64,000 nt of DNA from Bicyclus anynana (lineage: Eukaryota > Arthropoda > Insecta > Lepidoptera > Nymphalidae): positions 1,853,001 to 1,917,000 of the forward strand of contig NC_069098.1 of the NCBI RefSeq assembly GCF_947172395.1, written 5' to 3'. The position numbers and the translations under genes are program-made. How positions within the stretch are numbered: position 1 is the first letter of the stretch; every line of letters starts with the position of its first letter. Positions 42,430 through 54,011 of this stretch are shown in pieces. A model generated the notes under the pieces. The model ran no database searches, was not told the DNA's origin, and worked only from the letters and a program-made list of their open reading frames with translations.

Positions 42430-42638
42430 TTTAGGCCTTATTTCCACGAGAGTTAAAAGGGCGATGCGTTAAAACTCAGCGTTGGCGAGCGTAGCGTATA
42501 ACATGAAGTCGCAACACTGCTCGATAAAAAAGCGTCGTAGTTTAAAAACGCTGTTGTGTGAACATACTCTTGCATTTGTTGTATTTGAACGCTTTTTTAA
42601 CGTCCGTTAAAAAATATCTCGTGCGAATGAGGGCTTAC
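42430..42638. mobile_element. MITE family L, copy 1
   Basis: Left end TTAGGCCTTATTTCCACGAG, right end CTCGTGCGAATGAGGGCTTA; interior AACGCTGTTGTGTGAACATA and GCATTTGTTGTATTTGAACG are shared with 63651-63870. Left terminal repeat is diverged. Confidence 0.6.
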
Positions 42639-42800
42639 AGTAAATAGACAAAAAAGTACGTAGGCTAATTGGGCTAAATTGACGCGTCATTTGTAGAAAT
42701 AACAGTGAATAGACAATACGAAAAAAGTAGATATAGGCGTATGCCTAAGTTGACGCGTCGTGTGTGGAGATGTCGTTGTGTGCTTAGGCCTTACATTAGT
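42639..42800 (+). repeat. Imperfect tandem duplication, about 70-base unit
   Basis: AGTAAATAGACAAAAAAGTA with TTGACGCGTCATTTGTAG is followed by AGTGAATAGACAATACG with TTGACGCGTCGTGTGTGG. Two units, diverged. Confidence 0.5.
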
Positions 42801-43271
42801 AAATGGAATGAAAGGTAGTCAATGGCGCGGACAGTGGTTTTCTTGAATTCTTTTGTTGGTAACAAATCTGATCAATTCGTCTCAATTAGAGAAAACTGTG
42901 ACGGTTTTCCTAATTTAATTAGTGAAATGGATTTTGGGGAAAAAGTTTCTGTTTTGTGCGACTACTATTGAAACGTTTCAATGCCTAATTAAATAGGGAT
43001 TACTTTGACCAAGAATTTTACAAAGTTTTTATGAATAATATGGGATTTTTCTTCCAATAATTTCTAAATAGCAGACTGTAGAGTAAATAGTAAACAGCAG
43101 TTAAAACTGTAGAGTGTAAGTAAAGTATACTTACCTAGTATATTATTTTTCAAAAAGTTGCCTGTAATTTTGCTTCAAGTTTATTATATCTTTACCAAAT
43201 TCATCAAAATCATTCAAGCATTAGCCTTTTAATAAATAATAGACGTAAATGTATAGATTTTGAGATAAGCC

Positions 43272-43437
43272 CCTACATTCTGTAAAGTTACAGCGGTGTC
43301 ACATCGCTCATTTCCATGGCAACTTCGTTGTTATTTTTGGCATCTCATAGAAATAAAGTTCAAATTCTATTAAAACTTGTTACTGGCGAATAATACATCG
43401 ACGAGTACAAAATAGCGGAATCACACCCTTGTCATCA
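43272..43437 (-). repeat. Dispersed repeat K, copy 2 (inverted)
   Basis: TTACAGCGGTGTCACATCGC, TCATTTCCATGGCAAC, CATCTCATAGAAATAAAG, TTGTTACTGGCGAATAATAC and GGAATCACACCCTTGTCATC are the complement of 40668-40845, 2.4 kb away. Confidence 0.6.
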
Positions 43438-44790
43438 GTATGTGTGTCTGACAGACAGTTTTCGCATTTATAACTGTAGTGTAGATTGAGCCTTAAAAAT
43501 TTAAATCTTAATTAAAACCCGCAACAATAAATAACAATGACAAAGTACGTCTGTCTGCAAATGAGGACGCACCGCCGTCATCTTTCACCCTTTATTTAAC
43601 CAGCCCCGTAAATTATTAATTATATGCGTAGCCCTTTGTGTGGTGATATGATTTTCTTTTATATGACGCGTGTCACTACTTCAAATAGATTCACCCTTAT
43701 CTGGGTAGTTTAATATTTTAAAAAAATTGTTTTTAAGCTATTGTTTTTATCGCGGGCTATGAGCGTGGCGACTGAATCAAGAAATTCCGTAACGAAAATA
43801 AACCTAACACTCAAAATGTGCATCAACATTTCGACGTTATCATGTCGACTCAACTGGACAAGTGGTATTTAAGTAAGAGGCAAAACTTATTAAACCAGAG
43901 TTCGATTCCAGCTCAACGTAATCAGTAGGTATTTGTTGAGATTAAACAAAGTCGGAAGTTTTTTTTTTATTTTGTTTGGATGTAATTTTTATTTTATTCT
44001 AATTCGAGTTGACTTTTGTCACATTATCCATATCGAATCGAGTTTTGTGTAGGTATAAAAAAACATTTTTTTTATTATGTTACCTGTATTTTGAGATATT
44101 AAACATTTTGATAAATTATTTACTGTTTAATTTTTTTATTACTTATATTATATGACGTGTAACTTATTATATATGTAACTTAAATTCTAAGTTCTAAGTA
44201 TGTTCGCCCCGAGAACTACACTTACTGCGATTATTAAGTTACAATATTGCAAAAAAACAAAAAATACAGGAATTTAAACCATCATTCAGCCATCTCTTGA
44301 AGTTTTAAGTTATTATTACTGCTTGAACCGGATGTCCAAAGATTGGGTAACGTTTTACTTTCGCTTTTAAAATAAGTATGACTTTATGGTACACAGATTA
44401 ATTTTATAATAATTTAAATAATTTTATTAATACTATAGTGTAAATAAATAAAAGAGATTAAAACTATAGTGTACTAGCACTATAGCACCATAATACAGCT
44501 CTAGCAGCGACTATTCGCGAACTAAATCTGCTGCAAACACTATAACTGTACACATTCTTGATATTAAGCTTAAAATTATAGAGCTCGGGGCGTTAGCAAA
44601 ACATCTCAGTAGCGAGAGCCGGTTTTAATAAAGAGATCAGAATGTAGTAATGGTGAATTTAGCGTTATATAGCGCACGGGTGTTGTAAAGGCGAGTCGCC
44701 ACATGCGCGGAGCATAAGCGCTTAGTATAATTGCTGAAGCTACTAATGAATAACAATTTATCGAATAACCGTATGAATAAAATAGATTTA
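43438..44790. other. Unassigned AT-rich DNA
   Basis: 43735-43790 repeats the GCGGGCTATGAGCGTGGCG block of 38090. ACTATAGTGTA recurs at 44433-44475. 44500-44720 is GC-richer (GCGAGTCGCCACATGCGCGG). Overlapping antisense frames near 44606-44935 lack motifs. Confidence 0.35.
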
Positions 44791-45088
44791 TTCGTACGTT
44801 TCTGTGTGACTCACTTCTTTGTATCGTTATTACTCTGTGTTCCACTGGCTGAGTTTGTTGTGAGTACACCTTTGTTGTATCATTATTACTCTGTGTTCCA
44901 CTGGCTGAGTTTGTTGTGGGCTCTTCTCGGACCAAGGCGCGTTTGGAACCCTCGTAATTTTAATTTTAAGTTTTCAAATAATTATTATCACCATTATCTT
45001 AAGTTTAATATTATTACCTGACGTTTCGAAAGAGCTTGTAAACTAAGCCTATTTGAAATAAATGAATTTTGACTTTTGACTTTTGACT
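44791..45088 (+). mobile_element. TTTGAC-tail retrotransposon 3' region
   Basis: A two-unit direct repeat (TTATTACTCTGTGTTCCACT with GGCTGAGTTTGTTGTG, at about 44825 and 44885) precedes CTCGGACCAAGGCGCGTTTG, GCTTGTAAACTAAGCC and a tail of TTTTGAC repeats. The tail resembles that at 514-687. Confidence 0.6.
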
Positions 45089-45305
45089 GCTTTTGCGAGA
45101 GTGTTAAATGTCAAGCCACTTCCCACTGAAGATCGTTGGATCGTCTATCTAGGGGGCGTCTTACACTGCGGTTACCGGTGCGTGGTCTCACACGAACACG
45201 TCTTTGTATAGTGTAGATAAACTTTAGTCGGCGTAGGTACGTATAATCCTCAGTGCCTCAAACGCATCGAGAGAGAATTGTCTACGTTAGTGTATACTGT
45301 TTATA

Positions 45306-45500
45306 GGGTGTCCCGTAAATAGTATGATATACTCTACAGGGTGATAACTGACACCAAGGCCTACTAAAATAACGCAATGTATGTCAGCCGAAATTTTACA
45401 GTTTTTAAGTTATGTTGATTTTTGTACAAAATACAAAAATCCTCTACCTACAGTGCAGTTTAGTCATACCATGTCCTGAAAAATTACTTAAGCGTTGATT
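45306..45500. other. Unassigned, repeat-like
   Basis: GGGTGTCCCGTAAATAGTA, ACAGGGTGATAACTGACACC and GTCAGCCGAAATTTTACAG look like the end of a transposable element, but there is no second copy here. Confidence 0.25.
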
Positions 45501-45830
45501 TTATACTTGGTAATTGTTTTTAAATAATTGTTTCAAGTAATTATAGTCTTTCGCATCGCATCGCTCTAGTGGAATAGCGGCCTAAGTATACGATGGTGTT
45601 TGCAGCGTTTGCGCTGACGTCACACAGTTACGAGCTAGCATTATCGTATTCTCTAATGTGTTTACATCTCCTATCGTATGCGATAAAATTTAGATTATTA
45701 TGTCACTTTTATTGAGAGCACTTTCATAAGTAGGGGTAAGCATTATACTTGTACTATGGAATCATAGTACGAGTATATTTATATAGAGGTGCGTACCACA
45801 TGGTTCTTAAGGTTTTATTTAGCAATGCAA

Positions 45831-46367
45831 ACTAGCTGACACCGTGCGGTTTCACACGCGTGGTTCCCTTTCTCGTAGGACTACGGGGATAACCTATAGC
45901 CTTCCTCAATAAATGGGCTGTCTTACACTGAAATAACTTTTCAAATTGGAGTATTAGTTTCTGAGATTAGCGCAGTCTACCAAACAAAGGGTGGCCGTTT
46001 GACGGCCTCTGTGGCGCAGCGGTGTGCGCGGTTTATTTACAAGACGGAGGTCCTGGGTTCGATCCCCAGCTGGGCCGATTGAGGTTTTCTTAATTGGTCC
46101 AGGTCTGTCTGGTGGGAGGCTTTGGCCGTGGCTAGTTACCACCCTACCGACAAAGACGTACCGCCAAGCGATTTAGCGTTCCGGTACGATGTCGTGTACA
46201 AACCGAAAGGGGTGTGGATTTTCATCCTCCTCCTAACAAGTTAGCCCGCTGCCATCTTAGATTGCATTATCACTTACCATCAGGTAAGATTGTAATCAAG
46301 GGCTAACTTGTAAATAATAATAATAAAAAAACAAACAAACTCTTCAGCTTTGTATATTACTATAGAT
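45831..46367 (-). mobile_element. Helitron type 2, split by SINE A
   Basis: ACTAGCTGACACCGTGCGG to CTACCAAACAAAGGG (45831-46000), resuming ACAAACAAACTCTTCAGC to TATTACTATAGATG after the SINE. The insertion is in the same CAAA tract used at 41743. Confidence 0.8.
46001..46329 (+). mobile_element. SINE A, full length, inside a Helitron
   Basis: A box GTGGCGCAGCGG, B box GGTTCGATCCCC, then GGTCCAGGTCTGTCTGG, ACGTACCGCCAAGCGATTT, CATCCTCCTCCTAACAAG and the LINE-like 3' end with AATAATAATAATAAAAAA. Probably one of the younger copies. Confidence 0.85.
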
Positions 46368-47547
46368 GTGATAATAAAGTGATGATGCAGTTTATCGTAT
46401 TAGGGCGGTAGCTGGGGGAACTTCACGCTTAACGGACAGAGCAACTTTTAACATAGTTTACTATTTAGGGGAATGGGGAATAGTCGTACTATTCAAAAAT
46501 ATAATATTATGGAAATTATAAAAAAATAAGAACAATCAGACAAACCAATTGATATATTAAGCCATCGCTTTTAAACAGAGCAAAACTTAACGTCCTTGCC
46601 GCCCTTGAGTACCCGAGATACTAAGACCGCCCAGTGTTTATTAAGTTAGTGCTTTTAATTACACCCCCGACCATGCCTTTCAGATCAGTATACAACAATG
46701 CTTCTTGGCAACTGAAATGAATATTGTGGTAGTACATCCCCGAGCTTTGTCACGAAAAGCTCTACTAAAGTTCTAGCAAACATAATCATACAGTCTTATT
46801 ATACTTACTAACAGTACAAACTACCCTCATTAATAAAACAAAAAGAGGGGTGCGAAGGGAAGCCGAGAATCATTTCTTCCCTTTAATGGCAGATTGGGAC
46901 ACGCGTTACTTGATGCGTCTTAACTATATTCTTTTGTATGGCTTTTGTATGGGGGTGATGGAAAAGCTGAGGTTGTATTTAGGGGAATCACAATTTGCCT
47001 GACAAATGCAGCATGATGTTAATTGACTTCGTATTTGTTGATGACATTATTTTGGAGATTTAGGGTAGTTTTCTAATATCAAAAAACTCTATGAAGTTAA
47101 AAATGTATTTATAGTAAAATAAAATAATGAAGTAGAACAATCCCGTCCTACCTAATTAAGTTTGTGTTAATCATGTTCTTATAGATTTCCAAACTACAAT
47201 AGACTAGATTCAGCTAAAATTAACGCGTCTCTAGACTGGCGCTTAGTTTTTTTTAATAATACTTCTTTTGATTGTGAACCGTATTTATAATAAACACTTA
47301 TTAATCTGTAGTAAACACTTACTGATCTGTGTTATTGTCTGTCTTATAAGTCTGGAGCTTGCCACAATTCATCAGTGAAAACCGCAATCAAATCAGTTCA
47401 GGCGTTCCTTACTTTAGCGTGTACAAGTAGAATTCTAAACAGTTAAAGTGATTAAATTATAAATACTCCTTTTTTGGACTCTTGTTAAATATATTCAATG
47501 TACCCATTTATAATAGGTTTTTTAATCTTATATATAAGTCATAAGTA
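46368..47547. other. Unassigned DNA
   Basis: No repeat family, RNA or coding feature recognised. Confidence 0.4.
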
Positions 47548-47693
47548 GGGTAATCTCTGGAACTACTGAACCGATTTTGAAAATCCTATTAGCACTGGAA
47601 AGCCACGTTATTTGTGAGTGTCGTAGGGTATTTTTTATCTCAGTATTCTCACGGAGACGGGAACCACGCGGGTAAAACCGTGAGGCGTCAACA
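47548..47693 (+). mobile_element. Helitron type 2, degraded
   Basis: GTAATCTCTGGAACTACTG, GGGTATTTTTTATCTCAGTA and CGGGAACCACGCGGGTAAAA keep the order, but the CTAG end is lost. Confidence 0.55.
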
Positions 47694-48654
47694 CGTACTT
47701 AATATACAGACACGGTTTGGTTACGATTTTATTAAAAGTGTGGATGTTTTTATTTCCCTCTTTTCCTTTCTAAGTAAGCACGAGCCGCACATCGAAGCCT
47801 TCGTATGATTATTCAATTCGCTTATAATATTATTATTAGCGCATATAGATGATGTGGTAACACAAACACGAATAATACGAGTGCGTATGGAAGGAGAATA
47901 CGCAAGCAATCGCGTTTAACGGGAAAACTTTAGCAAATTTAATATAACATAATGTTGGAACTCTTCATTGCTCAAATTGCTCCAACTTGGCCCCTTTATT
48001 GCTCAATTTTGCAATTTTATTTATTTATACAATGTTAATTTATTTTGGGGAAAGTGAATATATTAAAGGCAAAGAATATTAATTCCAGGAGTTTCGTTAT
48101 AAAGTGGGCTTATTGTTTTATTAAAGGAATTTCGGCCGCGTAATTTTTGGGTCAATGGTGGATAAATTGTTGGATGGGTATCAAGAGACTTATAATACAG
48201 GTTTTTTTAATAAACTATGCTGTGAAAGAAAAGTCGTTATATTTAATAATGATAATGTGACAGCTTTACGTTCAGAATTTCAGAATTTTTGTTGTTGTTT
48301 GTTGTGGTCGTCATAGTAGTGACTTATAATATTTTATCTAAATCTAATCTGATCTAAATTATGTGTCATTCTTAGTATTTTTTTAAAAATTCAGAACTCG
48401 TTTTAAAGATATTCACATACGATACGATACGAGAATGCAGTTTGAAAAATTAAAATGATATAAGTTTACATTTTCGCGTAAAATCCAGTCGAGCTATCGC
48501 TCGTCAATTACTGCAATACGGGGTTGTCTCGAACAGCCTACGTGGCTTCAAATTAAAAGGAAATTCACCGTTTTTTTTTTAAGTTCCCAAAAAGTAAAAG
48601 TAAAATAAATTGTAGAGATTTTAACTATTGACAAGTAAGGATAACAATTTATGA
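47694..48654. other. Unassigned DNA
   Basis: No element recognised. A short tandem ACGATACGATACGAG is at about 48419-48432. Confidence 0.4.
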
Positions 48655-48815
48655 GAGTATTTTTAAATAAAAGAGCAACGTTGAGTTTATCAGCTCTTTT
48701 CTGCAGAACCTGTCTTTCGAACCGGTGGTAGAGTCGTTACAAAAAGTCAAACTTGACGTTACATATGTGCTTGTAAACTAAGCCTAAGAAATAAATGAAT
48801 TTTGATTTTTTGCAC
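48655..48815 (+). mobile_element. TTTGA-tail retrotransposon 3' end
   Basis: AAAGAGCAACGTTGAGTTTA, TCGAACCGGTGGTAGAGTCG, ATGTGCTTGTAAACTAAGCC and AAATAAATGAATTTTGATT. Plus-strand relative of 41743-41916. Confidence 0.65.
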
Positions 48816-48827
48816 ATTGCGTGTTGC

Positions 48828-49190
48828 CAGTGATGACCTATGGTCCCTAGACTTGGTCGCTAACTATGGGCCTCAAAAGGCTCAGAATCAAACATCGGGT
48901 GACGGAACGAGCTATGCTTGGAGTATCTCTGCGAGATCGAATCAAAAATGAGGGGATCCGCAGAAGAATCAAAGTCACCGACATAGCTCAATGAGTTGCG
49001 AAACTGATGTTTCAATGGGCGGGGCACATAGTTCGAAGAGCCGATGGACGTTGGGGTCCCAAAGTGCTGAAATGGCAACCCCGCACTAGTAAGCGTAGAT
49101 CAAGCGATCAGTATCAGCGTGGCTCAGTATCGTAATGTTTTGAAGTCCCTACAAAAGACCTATGTCCTGCAGTGGAAGTCCAACCAGACG
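48828..49190 (+). pseudogene. RTE-type reverse transcriptase C-terminus with stops
   Basis: The longest RTE piece outside the duplication. The frame reads VMTYGP, a stop, TWSLTMGLKRLRIKHRV, TERAMLGVSLRDRIKNEGIR, then AQ, a stop, VAKLMFQWAGHIVRRADGRW and VLKWQPRTSKR, followed by deletions. VMTYGxETW is the usual segment at the end of the RT domain in RTE elements; here E is replaced by a stop. At least two stops and a deletion near 49100 show it is dead. Confidence 0.8.
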
Positions 49191-49239
49191 TCCAAAAAAT
49201 CACCAGGAACTACATCCTTTACACCAAATTATAGTGATG

Positions 49240-49528
49240 CTGCTGCGGAGGTCCAGGATTCGATCCCCGGCTGGGCTGATTGAGGTATTCATAATTGGTC
49301 CAGGCCAGGCAGGTGGGAGGGTTCAGCCGTGGCTAGTTACCACCCTTCCGGCAAAGACGTACCGCCAAGCGATTTAGCTTTCCGGTACGGTGTCGTGTAG
49401 AAAAAGAAAGGGATGCAGATTTTCATCCTCCTCCTAACAAGTTAGCCCGCTTCCATCTTAGACTGCATCATCACTTACCATCAGGTGAGATTGTAGTTAA
49501 GAGCTAACTTGTAAAGAATAAAAAAAAA
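49240..49528 (+). mobile_element. SINE A lacking the A-box half of its head
   Basis: Starts at GCTGCGGAGGTCCAGG with B box GATTCGATCCCC, and is complete from there to GGGCTAACTTGTAAAGAATA and the A tail. Confidence 0.8.
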
Positions 49529-49885
49529 TATATAGCCGTATTAGATAGTTTGTGAAGCTAGCTTTCAATCAATCAAGTTATTAACTGTCAGTAGCTACTT
49601 ATTATCTTTGTAAGAGACTACTCACCCACATTGTCAACTAGAGACTCCATTGAATTATAATTAACAAGTCTATAATATAATTAAGTCAACCAATACCATC
49701 AATAACCGCATCTCTATAGAGGGTGCTCCTACAAAATAATAAGCTTCGGGGTAATTGCGTGTTGCTGTTGGTATCGGTACTTTGATATGAACAACATATT
49801 ATTTTAATAATTATTATTTTGAAAGTCTAATATTGTAATTATAGTTTGAATAGTTACAAGCCGGCAAAAACCCACAAAGGGATTT

Positions 49886-50175
49886 GAATATATAATAATT
49901 TATTTATTTTGCTATCATCCGCGAAAAGCCGACGAACCCAGGACCAGAACCTCAGGAGATGTTGACTCCACAACGTGCAATTGCAAAGTTTACTTAGTTA
50001 AAGTTTAGTTACTTTGCAATTGCACGTTGTAGAGTCAACATTTCCTGAGGTTCTGGTCCTGGCTCCGGTTTCGGGGTGAAACGTACGTAGAGAGTATTTT
50101 GTCGGACCTGGGTGACGTTGTCGCATGGGTTCGTCGGATTTTCGCGGATGATAGCAATATAAATAATTTATTATA
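49886..50175. mobile_element. Foldback element with nested hairpins
   Basis: Outer arms: TTTTGCTATCATCCGCGAAA with GCCGACGAACCCA at 49886-49940, complemented by TGGGTTCGTCGG and TTTTCGCGGATGATAGC at 50126-50175. Inner arms of about 49 bases: GGACCAGAACCTCAGGAGAT to GCAATTGCAAAGT (49941-49989), complemented at 50011-50059. The right side also carries about 66 bases (50060-50125) with no left counterpart. No coding frame. Confidence 0.75.
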
Positions 50176-50504
50176 ATACATGATGAACTTCCGCAAAGTA
50201 ACGCCTGCTTCTATCCAATATGTAAAAGATTTGAAAGTAATTAAGTCCTAAACCTAAACAAATTAAAAGGATGTCTTAAAAAATAGCTTGAAAAATAACA
50301 TACACAACGTAAAACAATTAAAAGGATCGTCAATTTGTAGCTCTACCAGAGATATTTTTTTATATGTAAATTAATGTGAAACTTATTGCGCGCCTTGAAG
50401 ATTCATCATGACAGAAAAGCGATTTGTCATTTTATTCAATTTGTACGTACACATACGCTAGTTAATAACCTTATGCACGCCACTGCTCATTATAAAATAC
50501 ATCT

Positions 50505-50722
50505 CAAGTGATCTACAACACGGGATACTTCATACCTTCACACTCGATACACCTCTACCTAGACGTTACATTAGCGAAGGTCTTCTAATTAACACGCTAA
50601 TCAAAGGATATGTCGATTTCCCTGAACAAATAAAGCTGCTTGTGCCACGCAGTCGAAGTCCTCCACCGTGACTAATTCAACCCTTTTCGTTTCTAGGTCA
50701 CCGAGCGCCGCTCTACTCAAAG
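50505..50722 (+). other. Weak exon-like signals, including a possible 26-nt microexon
   Basis: At 50697-50722 a 26-base segment (GTCACCGAGCGCCGCTCTAC and 6 more) is preceded by a pyrimidine-rich CCCTTTTCGTTTCTAG acceptor and followed by a GTGAGG donor. Just upstream, 50570-50670 has an open reading with LINTLIKGYVDFPEQIKLL before a stop. I do not recognise it. With one window it cannot be told from chance or an old transposon frame. Confidence 0.2.
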
Positions 50723-50824
50723 GTGAGGTTTACATCCAGTTTAATCTATGCTTTGCTTTATCCGTGTACCTTTGCAGGGGTTACCAACCTTTATATTCCA
50801 TTTCCATTAGATTCAGTATTCATC

Positions 50825-51029
50825 TTACTAAAATTATAAACGCGAAAGTTTGTATGGATGTTTGTTACTCATTAACGCCGCAACTATTGAACTGATTTGA
50901 CTGAAATTAGGAATCGAAATAGATTTTACTCTGGATTAAAACACCTTTCATCTCGGAAAAATCCATGGTTCCAGAGGGATTTCTGTAAAACTAAACTCCA
51001 CGCGGACGAAACTGCATTCGTCCGCTAGT
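50825..51029 (+). mobile_element. Helitron type 1 (Lep1-like), full length
   Basis: TACTAAAATTATAAACGCG, GTATGGATGTTTGTTACTC, TTAGGAATCGAAATAGATT, TCCACGCGGACGAAACTG and CGTCCGCTAGT. Confidence 0.8.
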
Positions 51030-51693
51030 ATGGGAATATTTTATTAATTTATTAGATCCACAAATGTTTATTACATATTTAAAAATGCGTTTTTCATAAT
51101 AAATGTACAACGTTAAAAATATCCATATAATTATCAGTCTATAGCCATATTGAATCATACTCGTAATGAGAAGAAACAAATTTATAACTTCTTTATTAGA
51201 ATAAAATGCGTTAATAAATTCAATACCTACTGATGATGAAATACTTCAGTTAAAAGTAATTTGAATGTTCATCCTAGAATATAATTTTTCAAACTGATTG
51301 CGTTTATATAAACAACTTATAACTCAAGAAAATCACTCGACTACAAATTACGTAAATTTATCTCTATACTCGTGGAGCGTGGTGGTTTGTGTCGGCATTT
51401 ACTCTACTAGAATTCAAATAACGTGCCTCAATTATAAGAGGTAGATTTGGCAGGGCCTAATGACATCGTGGTATTTAGGGAAAGGTTTGGCACCTCTGTA
51501 TAACCATCAGGGTATTTTGACTCTTGTTACCATAACAAAAAGACCAATAACTGTATGAAATAGAAGACTGTCATTAAGAAAATTGCTGAGTGATATTTAG
51601 TAATTATAAGGCTTAGTTTTGTTATATTTTGCTGATGAATAGGACTTCAAGAAATTGTCTAATACATTACAAAGCTTAAAGGACTTTTGATTT
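51030..51693. other. Unassigned DNA
   Basis: No recognised repeat or gene. Confidence 0.4.
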
Positions 51694-52019
51694 GACGGCC
51701 TCCGTGGCGCAGTGGTATGCGCGGTGGATTTACAAGACGGAGGTCCTGGGTTCGATCCTCGGCTGGGCAGATTGAGATTTTCTTAATTTGTCCAGGTCTG
51801 GCTGGTGGGAGGCTTCGGCCGTGGCTAGTTACCGCCCTACCAGCAAAGACGTACCGCCAAGCGATTTAGCGTTCCGGTACGATGCCGTGTAGAAACCGAA
51901 AGGGGTGTGGATTTTCATTCTCCTCCTAACAAGTTAGCCCGCTTCCATCTTACTGCATCATCACTTACCATCAGGTGAGATTGTAGTCAAGGGCTAACTT
52001 GTAAAGAAAAAAAAATAAA
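51694..52019 (+). mobile_element. SINE A, full length (best reference copy)
   Basis: Head GACGGCCTCCGTGGCGCAGT with canonical A box TGGCGCAGTGG and B box GGTTCGATCCT, full body and AAAAAAAAATAAAA tail. A possible 8-base target duplication AAGGACTT lies at 51679-51686 and 52022-52029. Confidence 0.9.
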
Positions 52020-52532
52020 ACAAGGACTTACTACTCGATCACTTAACTCTGTCTGGTCTATTGGTATTTTTAAGCGATTTGGTCGATTTAAAATTTTAAA
52101 ATGGGTTTAAAGTATACTAAAATTAAATACTTCTTGTTGTTGCATGCATGTGGCAATGCGTTCCTCGCCTTAAAAAAAATATACCTAAGTATACTAGGAG
52201 GATATAGTTGAAACGACGATCCCACAGTTTAAATGCGTACTGTTCGACACAGATAGATGACTTAAATCGAGTAGCCAGGCTGATTACACGCGGCGAAATA
52301 ACAAGGAGTCCCAAAAGACCTATTACGCGTCCAGCAGTGATCGTCAATCGTTTAATAGAATTGTAATTAAAGCTCTCGTGCCTTACATCCGAGGTCAGTC
52401 CATTCAATCTCCCATCCAATTTACATGCAAGTCGACTGTCTCGGACAGACTTCGGTTAAGACGGCCCTCCGTTATTGTGGTCAGTGCATTCTAGTTAAAC
52501 TTCAGACCAAATCGAGGTTGAATTTACCAAAT

Positions 52533-52583
52533 GAATACTAACTCGTTGGTTTAATGGTTAGTCTGTTTATACTAGATTACGAT
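52533..52583 (+). repeat. 51-bp arm of a distant inverted pair
   Basis: AATACTAACTCGTTGGTTTA, ATGGTTAGTCTGTTTATACT and AGATTACGATGTA are repeated in reverse complement at about 54907-54957, right before the duplicated block. TTGGTTTAATGG resembles a tRNA A box, so it may be a SINE head. Confidence 0.7.
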
Positions 52584-52737
52584 GTATGGAATTCTGAAAA
52601 GGAATGAACTAATTAAAGATCGAGTTTTAAAGTTTTTACATCTTTGTCTTGATCCGTCAACCGTTAAGTAGAGTGAGTTTTTCAAGACATTTAATTTTAC
52701 ACGAGAGAGAGAGACGAATATATTTGCATTACATGAA

Positions 52738-53012
52738 GAGACATGATAGTCTAGTGGATATGACCTCTGCCTTCAATTCGGAGGGCGCAGGTTCAAATTT
52801 GGTCTGGGGCATGCCTCTAACTTTTCAATTATGTGCGTTAATATCATTGTCTCAAACGGCGAAGGAAAAACATCCTGCATTTTCTTATTCTCTACGTGTG
52901 TGAAGTCTGTCAATCCACATTAGGCCAGCGTGATGGACTAAAGCCTTACTCCTCTCATCCTGAGAGGAGACTCGTGCTCGATAGTGATCGGAATATTGGT
53001 TCTTAATGATGA
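52738..53012 (+). mobile_element. SINE C
   Basis: Head CATGATAGTCTAGTGGATAT, degenerate B box GGTTCAAATTT, GGGGCATGCCTCTAAC, GAAGTCTGTCAATCCACATT and a diverged 3' end (GATCGGAATATTGG). Confidence 0.75.
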
Positions 53013-53535
53013 CATGTACTCACTGCGCCATCGTGTGCCAGAGAGAAATATTCCGAACAAAGTCCGGCACTAGTGACTAACGGCTGTAGGGTTGAGGAAT
53101 TCCTCTAAAATCGATTAACACTCCCTACCTTTGCTTGTGTTGTTCTCCCTGCCTAGCCAAATTTCTACTAGAGCAGCTTTGGATGCTCGGAATATATAAC
53201 TTGCTGCAGTTCTAGTGAAGTCAAGGTCTTTAGGCAAGTTAAAGACAGATTTTGCTGGTAATCCTCTCGTACTATTTCACACACACACACATTTCTATGA
53301 CACACATTGCCATTTCTAGTTAGTTCATTTGTTAGGTCATAATATTTATATACTGTGGTGTGGTTGTGGTGTGTGTTGTGTGTGGAATGTTTGTCTTCCT
53401 TGGCACAGTAAGCTGTGCAAGTACCATACCATAAGTTCGAAAAAAGGAATATGTTCGATCTCGAAATAGCCTCTGGGATGAAAAGAAAAGACAGGAAGAA
53501 CAAATCTCAGCGTGTAAGGAAAAGAGCGTGTAAGA
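53013..53535. other. Unassigned DNA with a CA repeat
   Basis: ACACACACACACA at 53278-53291 and a TGTGG-rich stretch at 53353-53385. The 111-codon minus frame 53168-53503 covers these simple repeats and shows no motif. Confidence 0.35.
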
Positions 53536-53775
53536 GCCGCGATAGCTCAGTGGATAAGACATTTTCCTTCGATTCAGAGGGCGTAGGTTAGAATTTGGTC
53601 CGGGGGGTGCACCTCAAACTTTTCAGTTATGTGGGTTTTAAGAAACTTAATATCATTTATCACAAACGGTAAGGGAAAAACATCGTGAGGATAATATCTG
53701 CATTTTCTTAAGTTTCTACGTGTGTAAACCAATCCGAATTGGGCCAGTTGTATTTGTGGATGATGATGGTGAAGA
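53536..53775 (+). mobile_element. SINE C with canonical A box
   Basis: AGCCGCGATAGCTCAGTGG (A box TAGCTCAGTGG), CGTAGGTTAGAATTTGG, CACCTCAAACTTTTCAGT, GTGTAAACCAATCCGAATT and a GATGATGATGG end. About 60 bases are deleted near the 3' end. Confidence 0.75.
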
Positions 53776-54011
53776 AAAAGAGAGCTTAATTCTATTCCAT
53801 AAAAGTAGAGTAAAGGTTGTTGATGAAAAACGTCAAAATGAGATAGTATTAGATAGTTATAGTAAGTGTTTTGTAGATTGACGTCACCTCATATTTTAGT
53901 CGCATCAAAGCTTACTCGTAAAAGCATCAGTGTACTTCCGAAAAAACGGTAGTGTGCTCGGAGCCTTTTATGTATAAATATTTAGGTAAAAGTCAAGTAT
54001 TATTTATAAAC

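Noticed and set aside
51694..51770. tRNA genes at SINE heads (also 7022, 46003, 53536)
   Set aside because: A and B boxes are good, but the ends do not pair as an acceptor stem and each head continues into a repeated non-tRNA body with an A-rich or GAT tail.
53278..53385. CA/TGTGG-rich stretch as a regulatory element
   Set aside because: Simple sequence repeats of this size are common in non-coding DNA and nothing nearby suggests a function.
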